Positions 55,701 to 60,712 of a stretch of DNA of 64,000 nucleotides are shown here, piece after piece. A program made the position numbers and the translations under genes. Position 1 is the first letter of the stretch. Each line of letters starts with the position of its first letter. The DNA comes from Zoroaster sp. YZ-2022 (lineage: Eukaryota; Echinodermata; Asteroidea; Forcipulatida; Zoroasteridae). The notes beneath the pieces were generated by a model, which was given only the letters and a program-made list of their open reading frames with translations, was not told the origin of the DNA and searched no databases. The DNA lies in contig CM055819.1 of the NCBI GenBank assembly GCA_029582265.1, forward strand, positions 7,004,135-7,068,134, given 5' to 3'.

Positions 55701-57187
55701 TTAAATTAATAAAAGACTGGATACTCTCAAATAAAACAAATTGTCCCATCAAGGACTACAATTACCCGACAGAAAATGAAAGAGTCCACATGTTATATAT
55801 ATTATAAGTTTGCATAAACACCGTGTAATATTCTCCCCTATATGTAAACCTTCAAATCTTATATCTTCTATATGTACAGTATACATGTAGGTCACGATAT
55901 CTATTTATGAGTTGCATTGCTACCACAGAACCGGAAATAAATGGAGCCGAACCCATTTGACCCGTTTGAGACATTTGACAGGAAAAATAAATTATATTGA
56001 CAGCCATGAATTGTCGAATATGTATAACACATGTATGCATGTTCATCAAAAAATATTCTGCAGTCTCAGTACTTGTCAAATCTTCTCCATTTACTTTGAC
56101 ATTAAACAAGAAACACACTTGGCTTTTGCAGGCCTGTGAGTGGGGTTTGATAAAAAAAGAGGAAAAAAGAGGAGAACCTAAAAAAGACCCGATGTCAATG
56201 GAGAACATCGTGAGTACTAAGTAGTAATCATGCACGTGTCACGTAGTGCACACATGGACGTAGAATACAAAATGGTGGTTGTTGTGGTGTGTCGCGCGTG
56301 TTGTTAGGCCGTATAATTCCTTGGCTACGGCCGGAAATAACACGCAAGTCTATGGAATTGACCGCAGCCGCTAGCTATTGGCTTCCGTGAGGCACACTTT
56401 CCAGCCATAGCCAACGAAGTAGGACACAGCCGAAATACGGTGTGACGATCAGCCATACCGCTGGTTCGCGCGCTCTATATCCAACAGGCGGTATCTGGTG
56501 TGGGAACCAACGCACGGATCGCCGATCGAGATCGAGATCCGCGTGAAACAATAATTACACGCAATGCGCAATTTACAACAAAATAAAAAACGGAATTTTT
56601 TTTTCGGGCGGATTTTTAAAAAAAGCAGAAATTAAAATCGGGAGAGGAAATGAAAAAAGCAGAAATCTGCTAAAACGCAGAGATTTCACTGGCCTGCTTT
56701 TGATATTACAGTTGAAATCATCCATCTAGCAAATTCTAGACTTGCGTGTACAACTTTCTCAGAAAACCTTTTTTTTTCCCAGGTTGGTCTCCACGTGCGT
56801 CGTTAGGGTTGTAAAGAAACTGTTTACAACTTACAATTTGTAGCTTTGCATGGTGAAAAGGATACTTAAAAACTGTTTGCGGCGATGACACCATGTGAAA
56901 GAATCTCTTTTGAGTGGTAATTTACTCCTGAAAAGAACATGGTTGGTTACAACTCGACGGTTCGATCAGTAGGCTCTGATCGTCGTCAGGAGAATGCTTA
57001 TAACTTTACCTGCTTTCCTGATGGCAGTTGGATTCAACACCTCGTTCATAATCTCTTCGTATTCATCTTTGGTGAAGACACCACGGCTGCGCGTTTTGTC
57101 CAGGATCCGTCTTACGTTGATCTGATTGCATAGCGCTTCACGATGAATCTCTAACTCGGCAACATTATCTCTGTCTCCTGGTTCCAT
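22575..57187 (-). CDS. CARD and coiled-coil protein, CARD9/10/11/14-like (12 exons, 626 aa)
   Basis: CARD-coiled-coil proteins are cytosolic scaffolds that relay immune-receptor signals to BCL10 and NF-kB. I assembled twelve exons: 57010-57187, 53282-53440, 50485-50675, 50066-50170, 47038-47220, 45148-45324, 41896-42021, 40826-40954, 36521-36619, 23647-24023, 22956-22978, 22575-22708. Every junction is GT/AG, all phases match, and the sum is 1881 nt (626 codons plus stop). Residues 1 to about 105 form the CARD, with IRKAGCFLDNLQRKGRDGF and FLECLGEIHPNVYQLLTG as the clearest family segments. Residues about 113-420 are heptad-rich coiled coil. The tail is Ser-rich, with eight Asp (GAT repeats), four Arg, and VNNLI at the end. 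Length is closer to CARD9 (about 540) than to the MAGUK-bearing CARD10/11/14. The 5' UTR begins after an acceptor at 57201, so a non-coding first exon lies further right. Least sure: the exon 2 donor. Confidence 0.85.
22956..22978 (-). CDS. CARD gene exon 11, 23-nt microexon
   Basis: The acceptor is TTTTTGTAG and the donor GATG/GTAAGT. It encodes SDSEDPD and restores the phase between exons 10 and 12. Confidence 0.75.
23321..23465. repeat. Repeat-H (GCTATGAAACGATGTCCAA family)
   Basis: Also at about 36676-36812, 47935-48068 and 53620-53665. Contains TTGCTGGATCGATTGGAATT and GGCCTCTC. Unclassified. Confidence 0.65.
23467..23612 (+). repeat. SINE-II fragment
   Basis: GGTTCGAATCCTGCCTGAGT (B box), ACTCGGAAAGCACCGAGTAT and ACACGTCAGTGTAAGGC; the A-box end is missing. 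Confidence 0.75.
23647..24023 (-). CDS. CARD gene exon 10
   Basis: The acceptor is TGTTTAATACAG and the donor ATAA/GTAAGT, phase 2. The largest exon, 125 codons: acidic start, then RGRCHNIASSRRVVITDEVR and SRRVNIGSIKSRYYTSLFDK. No named domain is recognised. Confidence 0.85.
24066..25426. repeat. 85-bp tandem array split by a transposon
   Basis: Units start (TTATATTGCGCC) at 24066, 24151, 24236, 24321, 24406 and 24491, exactly 85 bp apart. The sixth is interrupted at 24513 and resumes at 25355. Confidence 0.95.
24514..25354. mobile_element. Non-autonomous hAT-like element with 8-bp target duplication
   Basis: The ends CAGGGTTGTAGC and GCTACAACCCTG are inverted repeats. ATCTGCCA at 24506-24513 is duplicated at 25355-25362, and removing element plus one copy restores the 85-bp array. 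The GC-rich interior (24600-24690) has self-complementary GGGGCC/GGCCCC stretches. The short frames inside are not recognised. Confidence 0.93.
25427..28480. other. CARD intron 9, mostly unclassified repeats
   Basis: 25546-25705 is inverted relative to 30460-30618. GTTGAACCGGAAGTAG with GGTCATTATG occurs at about 26042 and 26360. The segment around TATAACTGCAAAAAGTTTAA at 26115 has a direct counterpart at about 30125. 27950-28335 is an irregular tandem repeat of TTTAAAGGAGAAAATTT. No exon is seen. Confidence 0.55.
28481..29749 (-). CDS. Retroelement ORF1/gag-like zinc-knuckle protein
   Basis: 422 codons without a stop. Residues about 1-130 have an RRM-like pattern (NIFFAPQELSDAAIITKLSQ, GRVLGCRHG). 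Zinc knuckles follow: a degenerate one lacking its first Cys (TCREPGHLAVGC), CYNCGEAGHRSVGC and CRICDQSGHLAKDC. The rest is Thr/Pro/Ser-rich, ending near KKVLWSDL. This order is typical of ORF1 proteins of non-LTR elements and of gag. No reverse transcriptase follows on the minus strand, so this is a lone ORF1 or a co-opted copy. A long frame on the other strand is its shadow. It lies in the same transcriptional direction as the host gene, in intron 9. Confidence 0.8.
   Translation of the reverse strand: MTSKGLQRRNSLAVHLPEKTAPGDLFKIIKTVMKEDDVKCVQHLNESKWIITCASTLARDKLYGATLKINQKEITTTAADGTTAFVNIFFAPQELSDAAIITKLSQYGRVLGCRHGHWQTQPGWENGIRHARMEIKTAIPSFVRVGPHQLMIKYEGQQQTRRTCREPGHLAVGCPTTTCYNCGEAGHRSVGCQKPRRCRICDQSGHLAKDCPDSWRNNTKQHASADHQPSTPAEQTSNAPSAEPTRTTPTPAPRSNPTNTPSTTTTIRPAASGSNPSTTPTATPRVTPRNKTSTLPANTPSTSSAAVSSPARTTITTTTSSPNNKTKWSTPPSPMQRKNTSQQSTKSSAPWWPENLTDSSCEEHNDTPYPPPPSEPSTPEIQPKKVLWSDLCEANPMSGQFYILEDELDHGGNSTSMTGPYF
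30605..30804. repeat. Paralogue of the segment flanking the SINE at 1167
   Basis: GCCATGTATAGCAAGG, ACAATAAAATGACACACAAG and GAAGAATATCATGCC follow in the order seen at 1130-1166 plus 1514-1622, without the intervening SINE. Confidence 0.8.
30805..31440 (+). repeat. Compound SINE-I: inverted fragment, partial head, full copy
   Basis: An inverted piece (30805-30905) meets a forward head (CGGCCGAGCGGTCTAGCGCA, B box at 30965). A second forward copy (from about 31085) runs to the ATT tail at 31440. CTTCGTCCTTCGGATGGGAC between them also occurs at 16240-16300 reversed. Confidence 0.8.
31562..31955. promoter_or_regulatory. P1 left cluster of four 16-bp quasi-palindromes
   Basis: TGTGACGTACGGGACA at 31562, a variant ending GGGACC at 31729, and two abutting sites at 31925 and 31940. 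The core CGTACG is self-complementary. Probably transposase binding sites; this is inference. Confidence 0.75.
32482..34743 (-). pseudogene. P1 transposase-like gene with one in-frame stop
   Basis: From ATG at 34743 the frame is open for 331 codons, meets TGA at 33750-33748, and continues in the same frame for 421 codons to 32482. The N-terminus is basic (AERKRLSRERKKAK). A Cys/His cluster follows (CLCRYHEN, CVDRECDECG). The second part has an RNase-H-like layout: HEDFSENY (Asp 61 of this part), HYWSDGAASQFKNKY (Asp 145), HGKGAVDGIGGTVKR (Asp 186). A small beta-rich module (GQWYAVYFEKFNYWYVGIA) follows. I recognise this as a widespread uncharacterised animal transposase-like family, but cannot name its superfamily. 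The stop is one base from a Trp codon, so it may be a recent mutation. ATG 34743 follows a pyrimidine-rich GCAG, so a spliced 5' UTR is possible. Confidence 0.8.
35740..36108. promoter_or_regulatory. P1 right cluster of four 16-bp quasi-palindromes
   Basis: TGTCCCGTACGTCACA at 35740 and 35759 (19 bp apart), the inverse at 35928, and a variant ending TCACG at 36093. Confidence 0.75.
36109..36520. other. CARD intron 9 between P1 and exon 9
   Basis: No repeat or exon recognised in these 400 bases. Confidence 0.5.
36521..36619 (-). CDS. CARD gene exon 9
   Basis: The acceptor is TTTAATACGCAG and the donor CTCT/GTGAGT; 33 whole codons, polar and Ser-rich (NDSKSQQERSSFHSSTSGVS). Low complexity, so it rests on splice sites and phase. 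Confidence 0.78.
36676..36812. repeat. Repeat-H copy
   Basis: GCTATGAAACAATGTCCAAT, TTGCTGGATCGACTG and TTTGCCCGATTTGTGAGGCC match 23321-23465. Confidence 0.65.
36859..37125. mobile_element. MITE-A, second copy
   Basis: Opposite in orientation to 424-690, with the same inverted ends (TACTACTCTAAACAATTTAG). Confidence 0.85.
37160..37600. repeat. Irregular AACAATAG-rich repeats
   Basis: GGAACAATAGAGG and TTGGTTGTTGGAACAATAGA recur; ATAACAAAAGGGA occurs twice here and again near 38470. Confidence 0.6.
37610..37860. repeat. Dispersed repeat shared with 15290-15560
   Basis: GGAGTAGATTATTCAAGGGA and TTCAGTGCAAATGGCAATG in the same order as the other copy. Confidence 0.65.
38057..38412 (+). repeat. 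SINE-I, full length
   Basis: The best forward copy: GTGGCCGAGCGGTCTAG (A-box region), GTGGGTTCGAATCCCGGC (B box), body, GCGCTATATAAGTCCAC, then (ATT)n. The tRNA-like head suggests Leu or Ser tRNA ancestry. Confidence 0.93.
38450..38880. repeat. Duplicated segment with GT and poly-G microsatellites
   Basis: 38455-38650 and 38698-38860 are diverged direct repeats (GGAGTCCTATAACAA, AAGAACAATTGGTCTCCACA). Between them are (GT)n and a G run (38632-38690). Confidence 0.7.
39122..39303. repeat. Direct duplication, partner at 39708-39884
   Basis: ACTGAGCTGCCCTTATTTCC and ATCTGTGTG-TCTTTTCAT occur in both. A different TTAA/CCCT element follows each copy at the same point. Confidence 0.7.
39306..39700. 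repeat. CCCTAAACCCTCAAGG element with internal tandem units
   Basis: GGCATTTTGGCTAGGAACCA at the left; inside, a repeat of about 90 bp (GATGGAATTGGTACAGTGGC, GGGCTATACACAGTCCTGAA) occurs about three times. A related copy lies at 40231-40434. Confidence 0.65.
39891..40230. mobile_element. TTAA-flanked element with AAATGGTTTCAAATGG repeats
   Basis: TTAAACCCTCCTCCTACTG at the left and AGTAGGAGGGTTAA at the right. It is related to 51998-52782 (GAATGGTTTCAAATGG, TGTACACACATGGTGATACC). Confidence 0.75.
40435..40745. mobile_element. Minisatellite-bearing element, copy c (left-truncated)
   Basis: GTTCCTAGAGAACTAG through one terminal unit ending TAATAGACTTCTG. The array is not expanded. It ends 80 bp from CARD exon 8. 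Confidence 0.8.
40826..40954 (-). CDS. CARD gene exon 8
   Basis: The acceptor is GTGTATTTCAG and the donor GCAG/GTGATT; 43 whole codons (HHLKQLHSFQETIYGDLQSL), the last clearly helical segment. Confidence 0.85.
40978..41090. repeat. CCATGGTTACTC family fragment
   Basis: CCATGGTTACTCAAGTTACA and GGGCCCACTTTTAATGCCAT match 2381-2447. Confidence 0.6.
41464..41878. repeat. AAGTCATGAAT 11/14-bp minisatellite
   Basis: Alternating runs of AAGTCATGAAT, AAGTCATGAATTAT and AAGTCATGAATCAT. The array stops 18 bp before the exon 7 donor. Confidence 0.95.
41896..42021 (-). CDS. CARD gene exon 7
   Basis: The acceptor is TGTCGTTTAAG and the donor GAGG/GTAAGC; 42 whole codons (KQKMQSAQKLADTFKKHYNI). The AAGTCATGAAT minisatellite begins 18 bp past the donor. 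Confidence 0.87.
42084..42411. mobile_element. MITE-B copy
   Basis: AACCCTCCTACTACAGCTGC at the left; the right end is eroded, and ATATACC is locally duplicated near 42330-42360. Confidence 0.75.
42762..45097. mobile_element. Minisatellite-bearing element, copy d (largest)
   Basis: The left end CAGAAGTCTATTACCTACAT. A foreign segment (about 42895-43165) contains one arm of the 18747 palindrome family. The element core follows (43170-43340), then about 28 units of 63 bp to ACAGACTTCTG. Confidence 0.85.
43342..45097. repeat. 63-bp minisatellite, about 28 units
   Basis: The units are much more alike than those of copy a, with CAAGTGGC/CGAGTGAC and GCCGTGG/GACGTGG variants interspersed. This suggests recent amplification or gene conversion. 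Confidence 0.95.
45148..45324 (-). CDS. CARD gene exon 6
   Basis: The acceptor is CTTTTTAAG and the donor AAAG/GTAAGA; 59 whole codons (LNIYRDELESYKKKCEELAS). The long 63-bp array starts 51 bp past the donor. Confidence 0.88.
45443..45521. repeat. Short TCAAAAGTGA array
   Basis: About eight 10-11 bp units with TCAAATGTGA variants. Confidence 0.85.
45888..46545. mobile_element. Inverted-repeat element with TGCTGGGA ends
   Basis: TGCTGGGAGTTACCGGTTAG at the left and CCGGTTAACCTTCCCAGCA at the right are imperfect inverses. Inside, a unit of about 120 bp (AAAGAAAGTCTAGAACAAAA, TTCTAAGCATCAATAA) repeats three or more times. It is hAT-like in look, with no duplication identified. Confidence 0.65.
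46838..46975. repeat. GGGCCTGGGCAAAGCCT minisatellite
   Basis: About eight GC-rich units of 17 bp, within a segment whose ends (GTGGTACAGCTGAGC near 46561, GGCTTGGCTGTACCATGAC near 46983) are roughly inverted. Confidence 0.9.
47038..47220 (-). CDS. CARD gene exon 5
   Basis: The acceptor is CAAATCGCAG and the donor GGAA/GTGAGT; 61 whole codons of charged coiled coil (VNELERCLREAQNHAEFRRQ). Confidence 0.88.
47351..47696. mobile_element. MITE with ACACTATGAATAAC ends
   Basis: Long imperfect inverted arms of about 60 bp (ACACTATGAATAACTTTACC and CCTAAAAATCTGTTTTGCCG with their inverses). No coding sequence. Confidence 0.85.
47860..48260. repeat. Repeat-H with GGTTTCTGG segments
   Basis: GGCTTCTGGTTTCTGCG, then the Repeat-H body (47940-48068), then GCCGACCTATGACCAGAAAC: the 8563 and 23321 repeats appear to be parts of one larger element. 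Confidence 0.6.
48287..48520. mobile_element. Short element with GGCGGATCCAG ends
   Basis: TGGGCGGATCCAGAAC at the left and CCTGGATCCACCAATG at the right are inverted. The AT-rich centre includes long T and C runs. Confidence 0.6.
48749..50028. mobile_element. Minisatellite-bearing element, copy e (higher-order array)
   Basis: The left end is eroded (GTGCCAGCCTGCTGTAATCC). The core 48880-49080 is shared with copies a-d. The terminal array 49085-50028 is organised as 254-bp blocks of four units carrying an extra AT (TACTATATGCC) and a GTCGCCAACAG variant. Confidence 0.85.
50066..50170 (-). CDS. CARD gene exon 4
   Basis: The acceptor is GGTCTTGCAG and the donor ACAG/GTGAGA; 35 whole codons of coiled coil (VKVLEGEIINLLGNSLLHKQ). 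The 63-bp array of element copy e ends 37 bp past the donor. Confidence 0.88.
50311..50476 (-). repeat. SINE-II fragment
   Basis: Reversed B box (GGGATACGAACCCACGACC) and A-box region (CGACCACCGAGCTTGCCCGA), 9 bp from exon 3. Confidence 0.8.
50485..50675 (-). CDS. CARD gene exon 3, start of coiled coil
   Basis: A strong acceptor (TTTTTTTTCCAG) and the donor ACGG/GTGAGT. It encodes heptad-like sequence, IEDLYQEVEDLQRELGFLN and onward, rich in Leu, Glu and Lys. Confidence 0.88.
50768..51307 (+). pseudogene. 5'-truncated CR1/L2-like LINE, end of ORF2 and 3' tail
   Basis: An open frame to 51167 encodes the end of a non-LTR reverse transcriptase protein: RLQNWTARLVF, LLRSLHWLPVQQRISFKLLL, then YKSLNGLAPIYL, FTVCASKLWNNLP and AFKKALKTHLF. 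The polymerase core is missing, as in most truncated copies. The tail ends in a (TGTAA)-like short repeat, as in L2/CR1 groups. It is inserted antisense to the CARD gene, in intron 2. Confidence 0.88.
51388..51520 (-). repeat. SINE-II fragment
   Basis: TTCGAACCCACGACCTCCTG and GACCACCGAGCTTGCCCGAT, followed by ATATAGCAGCGGGTTCCG. Confidence 0.8.
51735..51895. repeat. Dispersed repeat shared with 19385-19570
   Basis: TTATGCAGCAGCAACGGTAA and TTTTCAGTCACTGAGTTAAT in the same order and orientation. Confidence 0.7.
51998..52782. mobile_element. TAACCCTCCTAC element with a 43-bp internal array
   Basis: The ends ATAACCCTCCTACTTTTG and AGTAGGAGGGTTAT are inverted. About ten units of 43-44 bp (TTTGGATCTTTCCAAATGGT, AGTACAGCTAATACAAAACC) lie between 52130 and 52610. 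Confidence 0.8.
52896..53185. mobile_element. MITE-B copy
   Basis: It ends GTAGGAGGGTTAA on the right, and the body matches 13627-13917. Its right end lies about 97 bp from exon 2. Confidence 0.8.
53282..53440 (-). CDS. CARD gene exon 2
   Basis: The acceptor is TTTTCATTCAG. It completes the CARD (CFLDNLQRKGRDGFNVFLEC, then VYQLLTGIEPEA). The phase-1 donor CCAG/GTTTTG is the best that fits exon 3, but it is weak. ATGG/GTAAAA at about 53226 is stronger but out of phase. Confidence 0.75.
53640..54035. mobile_element. Decayed GGCTGTG element, third copy
   Basis: Reversed relative to 12063: GTCATTACCCGGTTCC at the left, then GGGTATCCGG and CGCACAGCCTT at the right. Confidence 0.6.
54259..55370. 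repeat. 114-bp tandem array in a TTAACCCTAAC-type element
   Basis: CTGAGTCCATC unit marks at 54862, 54976, 55090, 55204 and 55318 are exactly 114 bp apart. The left border is TTAACCCTAACACCCTAG. A SINE interrupts the first units at 54396-54748. Confidence 0.92.
54396..54748 (+). repeat. SINE-I inserted in the 114-bp array
   Basis: From GGTTTAGTGCATCGG through B box (GTGGGTTCGAATCCC) to (ATT)n. TATACAGT of the array unit is missing at the junction, so insertion involved a small loss or the 5' end is truncated. Confidence 0.88.
55371..56880. other. CARD intron 1, little recognised
   Basis: A reversed CCATGGTTACTC fragment lies at 55560-55690. An exon-like + strand segment (56132-56209, AG and GTGAGT borders) is noted separately. 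56230-56560 is richer in CpG than its neighbours. No confirmed gene. Confidence 0.5.
56881..56995. repeat. Copy of the 18747 palindrome-family repeat
   Basis: CACCATGTGAAAGAATCTC, then AACTCGACGGTTCGATCAGT. It abuts the exon 1 donor by about 15 bp. Confidence 0.7.
57010..57187 (-). CDS. CARD gene coding exon 1
   Basis: The ATG at 57187-57185 follows an acceptor (TTTTGTTTTGCAG) at 57201, so the exon runs 57200-57010. It encodes the first half of the CARD (INVRRILDKTRSRGVFTKDE, IMNEVLNPTAIRKAG). The donor is GCAG/GTAAAG, phase 1. Confidence 0.88.
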
Positions 57188-57292
57188 TCTAAATGCTTAG
57201 CTGCAAAACAAAAAAACAAAAAACAAAAAAAAATTAAAAACAAGTTTCTATCCTTTTATGTACATATACAATGTATATATTTGTTTAGTCAT

Positions 57293-57645
57293 TACCTAAA
57301 ACTCCCTAAGCCCATTTGCTTAGACATAACCTGAATCCTCCAAAATCCTAAAGCAAGCACATGACATGTATGCACACATGTGTTTCTAATCTGTGATACA
57401 TGTACATGGCCAGGGACTCTGCATGCATGGAGCAATAAACAGTGTCCGCTGACCCAAGCACTGACCTTGCAATCACTACAACAAACATGGATGTACATGT
57501 ACACCAAGGAAAGGCAAGTATGCCTAATAACCTCAATCCTCCGAAATCCTTCACTTTAGCCAAGAACACATAGCATGTAAACTTCAATCCTTCAAAATCC
57601 TTCACTTTGGCAGAGCGGATTTTGGAGGATTTGATAAGGTTATAA
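57293..57645. mobile_element. MITE-C copy
   Basis: CCTAAAACTCCCTAAGCCC at the left and GGATTTGATAAGGTTATAAC at the right; the body is nearly that of 8057-8423. It lies about 90 bp upstream of the CARD coding exon 1. Confidence 0.75.
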
Positions 57646-57702
57646 CATTGTTGCGATGTTCCCCTTCTTGTATGACTCACGAATCGGACTCGAACTTGAG
57701 AA

Positions 57703-58100
57703 TAGGGGTGTAACGATACCACTTTTTCACGATTTGTATCGTGATACTAGGTCGCGATACGTATTGTGAACACTACAAATGCTAAAACTGAAGTGTCAGT
57801 GATGTTGTGAATTACCCAATGTTGCACAGAGATTTAGACACAGTAAAAACAGCACAACAGTTTCCTGAAAAAGGGCTCTGGCCTTCACTGAATTTTGTGG
57901 TCTGAATGTCAGGTATGAAGCGCTAATATTTTTAAACAAAATTTGGTTTGAATAAAACTCGGTATTTTTTTTTTATATTCCGATGAAATTTTGGCCGGAA
58001 AATAAAATCATCGGTATCTGGACATGCAGTTTTGTATCGTGATGTGTGTCGCGGCATTTTGGTATCGCGATAATCGATGTGGTGAATCATTACACCTTTA
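57703..58100. mobile_element. hAT-like MITE with 8-bp target duplication
   Basis: TAGGGGTGTAACGATACC at the left and GAATCATTACACCTTTA at the right are inverted. CTTGAGAA (57695-57702) and CTCGAGAA (58101-58108) form the duplication with one mismatch. A second such end occurs near 58740-58772. Confidence 0.8.
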
Positions 58101-58213
58101 CTCGAGAACTCAATGTACAATGCACTCAACTCGGACTCGAGTCCGACTCGGATTCAGACATGAGCCACCATTAATGACTTTGATTTAGACTCCACCCTTG
58201 GGCTCTGATTCGA

Positions 58214-58276
58214 ACAGGCAGTTGACTGATTTTGACCTCTGTAGCTACTTGCCACTAAAGTGCAGCTGTAGTAGGA
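58214..58276. repeat. MITE-B fragment
   Basis: CAGTTGACTGATTTTGACC and CACTAAAGTGCAGCTGTAGT only. Confidence 0.65.
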
Positions 58277-58477
58277 TTTTTTTTTTTTTAATAAGAGTCT
58301 GCTTCTTGGACATGGCTTTCCGTAGTGTATTCCATTTTTTTACATACATAAGGGGCCTAGTCAACATATCAGGGGCATTTCGTTCATGCGTAACGTCTGC
58401 TGGAGTCTGACGACTATTAAATCCCCACTGACAAATGAACCCTCAGCAATGACCTAGAACTGGTCTGGGTTGGCTCG

Positions 58478-58706
58478 CTTGCTCAAGGCGCATTACATTA
58501 TCACCCCTGCTCATCAGGCACATAAATCATTCCTGAAACCATCTCAGCTCAATTGCTGCCATTTTGGCGCATATAGGGCTAATCAAACACTACAACCAAC
58601 TCTGCCCATAAGCACCACAGTCGTGGTCGTGATTCGAACCCACATTCTGACGACTCGGCCATCAGAACACAAATCCGATGCACTAAACCGCTCGGCCATG
58701 GCACTC
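58478..58706 (-). repeat. SINE-I copy with internal deletion
   Basis: GCTCAAGGCGCATTACATTA at the left and the reversed B box GATTCGAACCCACATTCT; the CCCTGGGTGGAGAG segment is missing. Confidence 0.85.
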
Positions 58707-58772
58707 GTGATGCGTATTGTGGCACTTTTGTATTGCAGTAATTGATGCATCAGTGAATCCTTACACCCCTAC

Positions 58773-59362
58773 TTCCAATCCTATTGAAATAATTTATCAA
58801 ATTCAAACATTGGCTTATAGTGCAATAAAAGTTGCACGGGAATCAGTCTAACCACGACCAACGCCATTGCCAATCTGAAGAAGAAAAAAAAATTGTTGTA
58901 TAAAAATATTTCCTCAACCTGTTTTACAGCCATAATCATTCAAATTTTCTCATCAACCTACATGTTATTTCATAATAAGTGGTCATTTGAGTAAATTACA
59001 GTATTACCCATCCTGGATGACTTTATCAGTGCAAATACATGTTATGAGTGATTGTATATGATGGGTAATATGAAGGACAAGCTACATAAGCAGTTTTACA
59101 TAATTCTACAAGTTATTGGTGTTAATTTTTTCCATTTACATGCACTTTTAACACCATTTTGGAGTCTCATTTCAAGTTTTACAGTAGTCTTAAGTGAAAT
59201 CATTGGTCGATGATGCACTCCTGTGGTAAATTTGGTGGTCAATCATGGATATATAGTAATTCAACAATATTGTGAAACTTGTTTGGTGTAATTCGGCCGA
59301 GAAATGTTCATTTTATGAACATTCTAAAATAAAGTGGATTTCCCGTTAAACAAAATATGTAA
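58773..59362. other. No recognised feature
   Basis: AT-rich. The left end of transposon P2 may lie somewhere here, but I find no terminal repeat. Confidence 0.4.
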
Positions 59363-60099
59363 TGTCCTCTCCAGGACAATGTATTCATGACAATGGAATA
59401 AATTAAAATTATGTACTCACAAGTATGTCTGTATCATCTACAGGACACAATTGATGGAGTAAATATGATAATTTGGTTGTGGGAGAAATTTGAGTAAATA
59501 TTATCAAGATCATATTTAGGGTTGTTAAAAATCCGTTAAAAGTGTGTCCTCTCCAGGACAGCAGTTAATTGTAATTGGTATGTCAACCATGATTGAAATA
59601 TTTTATGTTATGTTTGTAAAATTAACAGTATCATTCCTTCTAACAGGACATGGCATGACATTACCATTTCAACATTTTGTCTGGCCATTATATCATGGTA
59701 TTCTGTCTTTAACAAAATGTCCTCTCCAGAACAATACATAGATTTGTGCACAGCCTGCATGTATCATTTAAAGAATGAGTAAATATGATGTTTCCTGTGA
59801 GAAAATCCTATGATGTTATGTTCAGCATATTGTATATTATCTATACAGATAATAAAATTACACATTTTTGTGTGAAGTAACTAACAAAATAATAATTTGC
59901 ATAATAAAGCCCTTGAATTTGAAATATTCAGGTGCAAATATCGGACACTTGGGACGTTTGTCTGGAATATTGTTCCTGTAATAATACAATGCACTTATTG
60001 GCATGCAATTACTACCAGAAATTATAATAAAGACAATGTATGATTGATGGTTATAATACTACAATATGCTAGCATGTACATGTTGTTCTGGAGGGGACA
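59363..60099. promoter_or_regulatory. P2 left cluster of four 16-bp quasi-palindromes
   Basis: TGTCCTCTCCAGGACA at 59363 and 59545, GAACA variant at 59718, inverted TGTTCTGGAGGGGACA at 60084. The TGTCC/GGACA halves are complementary around a 6-nt spacer. Confidence 0.7.
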
Positions 60100-60712
60100 C
60101 TTTATTTAACACCATTTAGGTCATGGTGTTGAGGTAGCAGCATGATAGATAAATCATTGAATAAATACATGATAGTTAATTGTAGTGATGTCCACTGTAT
60201 GAGGATGTGAATATCTGTCTCATTTGCTTATTGTGGCTACATATAAGCAGACGGGTTGATCAATTTTCCAGACGGAGGGGGGGGGGTCTGAAATTTAAGA
60301 TTTATTTTTGATTATAGATCTGTCTCATTTAGTATGCTTATTGTGGCTACAGATAGGCAGACAGGTTGATCAATTGTCCATAAGGTAGTCAAAAATTTGA
60401 GATTTCTTTGTGAATATCTGTCTCATTTAGTATGCTTATTGTGGCTACAGATAAAGCAGACGGGTTGATTAATTGTCCAGACGGGGGTCAGAAACTTAAG
60501 ATGCTACCAGAAAGTAGTCAGCAAGGAAATTAATGCACTGATTGGATAGACTTAAGTAGAAGAGGATTTGTTGTATATATTAGTATTGAATGGCAGTCAT
60601 ATTTCAATTTTAGATTTTGGATATTGGCAGCATACTGGTCAACTGTACAATGTTTGCAGTAGTTTATTAATTGGTGCAATTTACACATTACAGAATACTA
60701 TAGACTGACACA

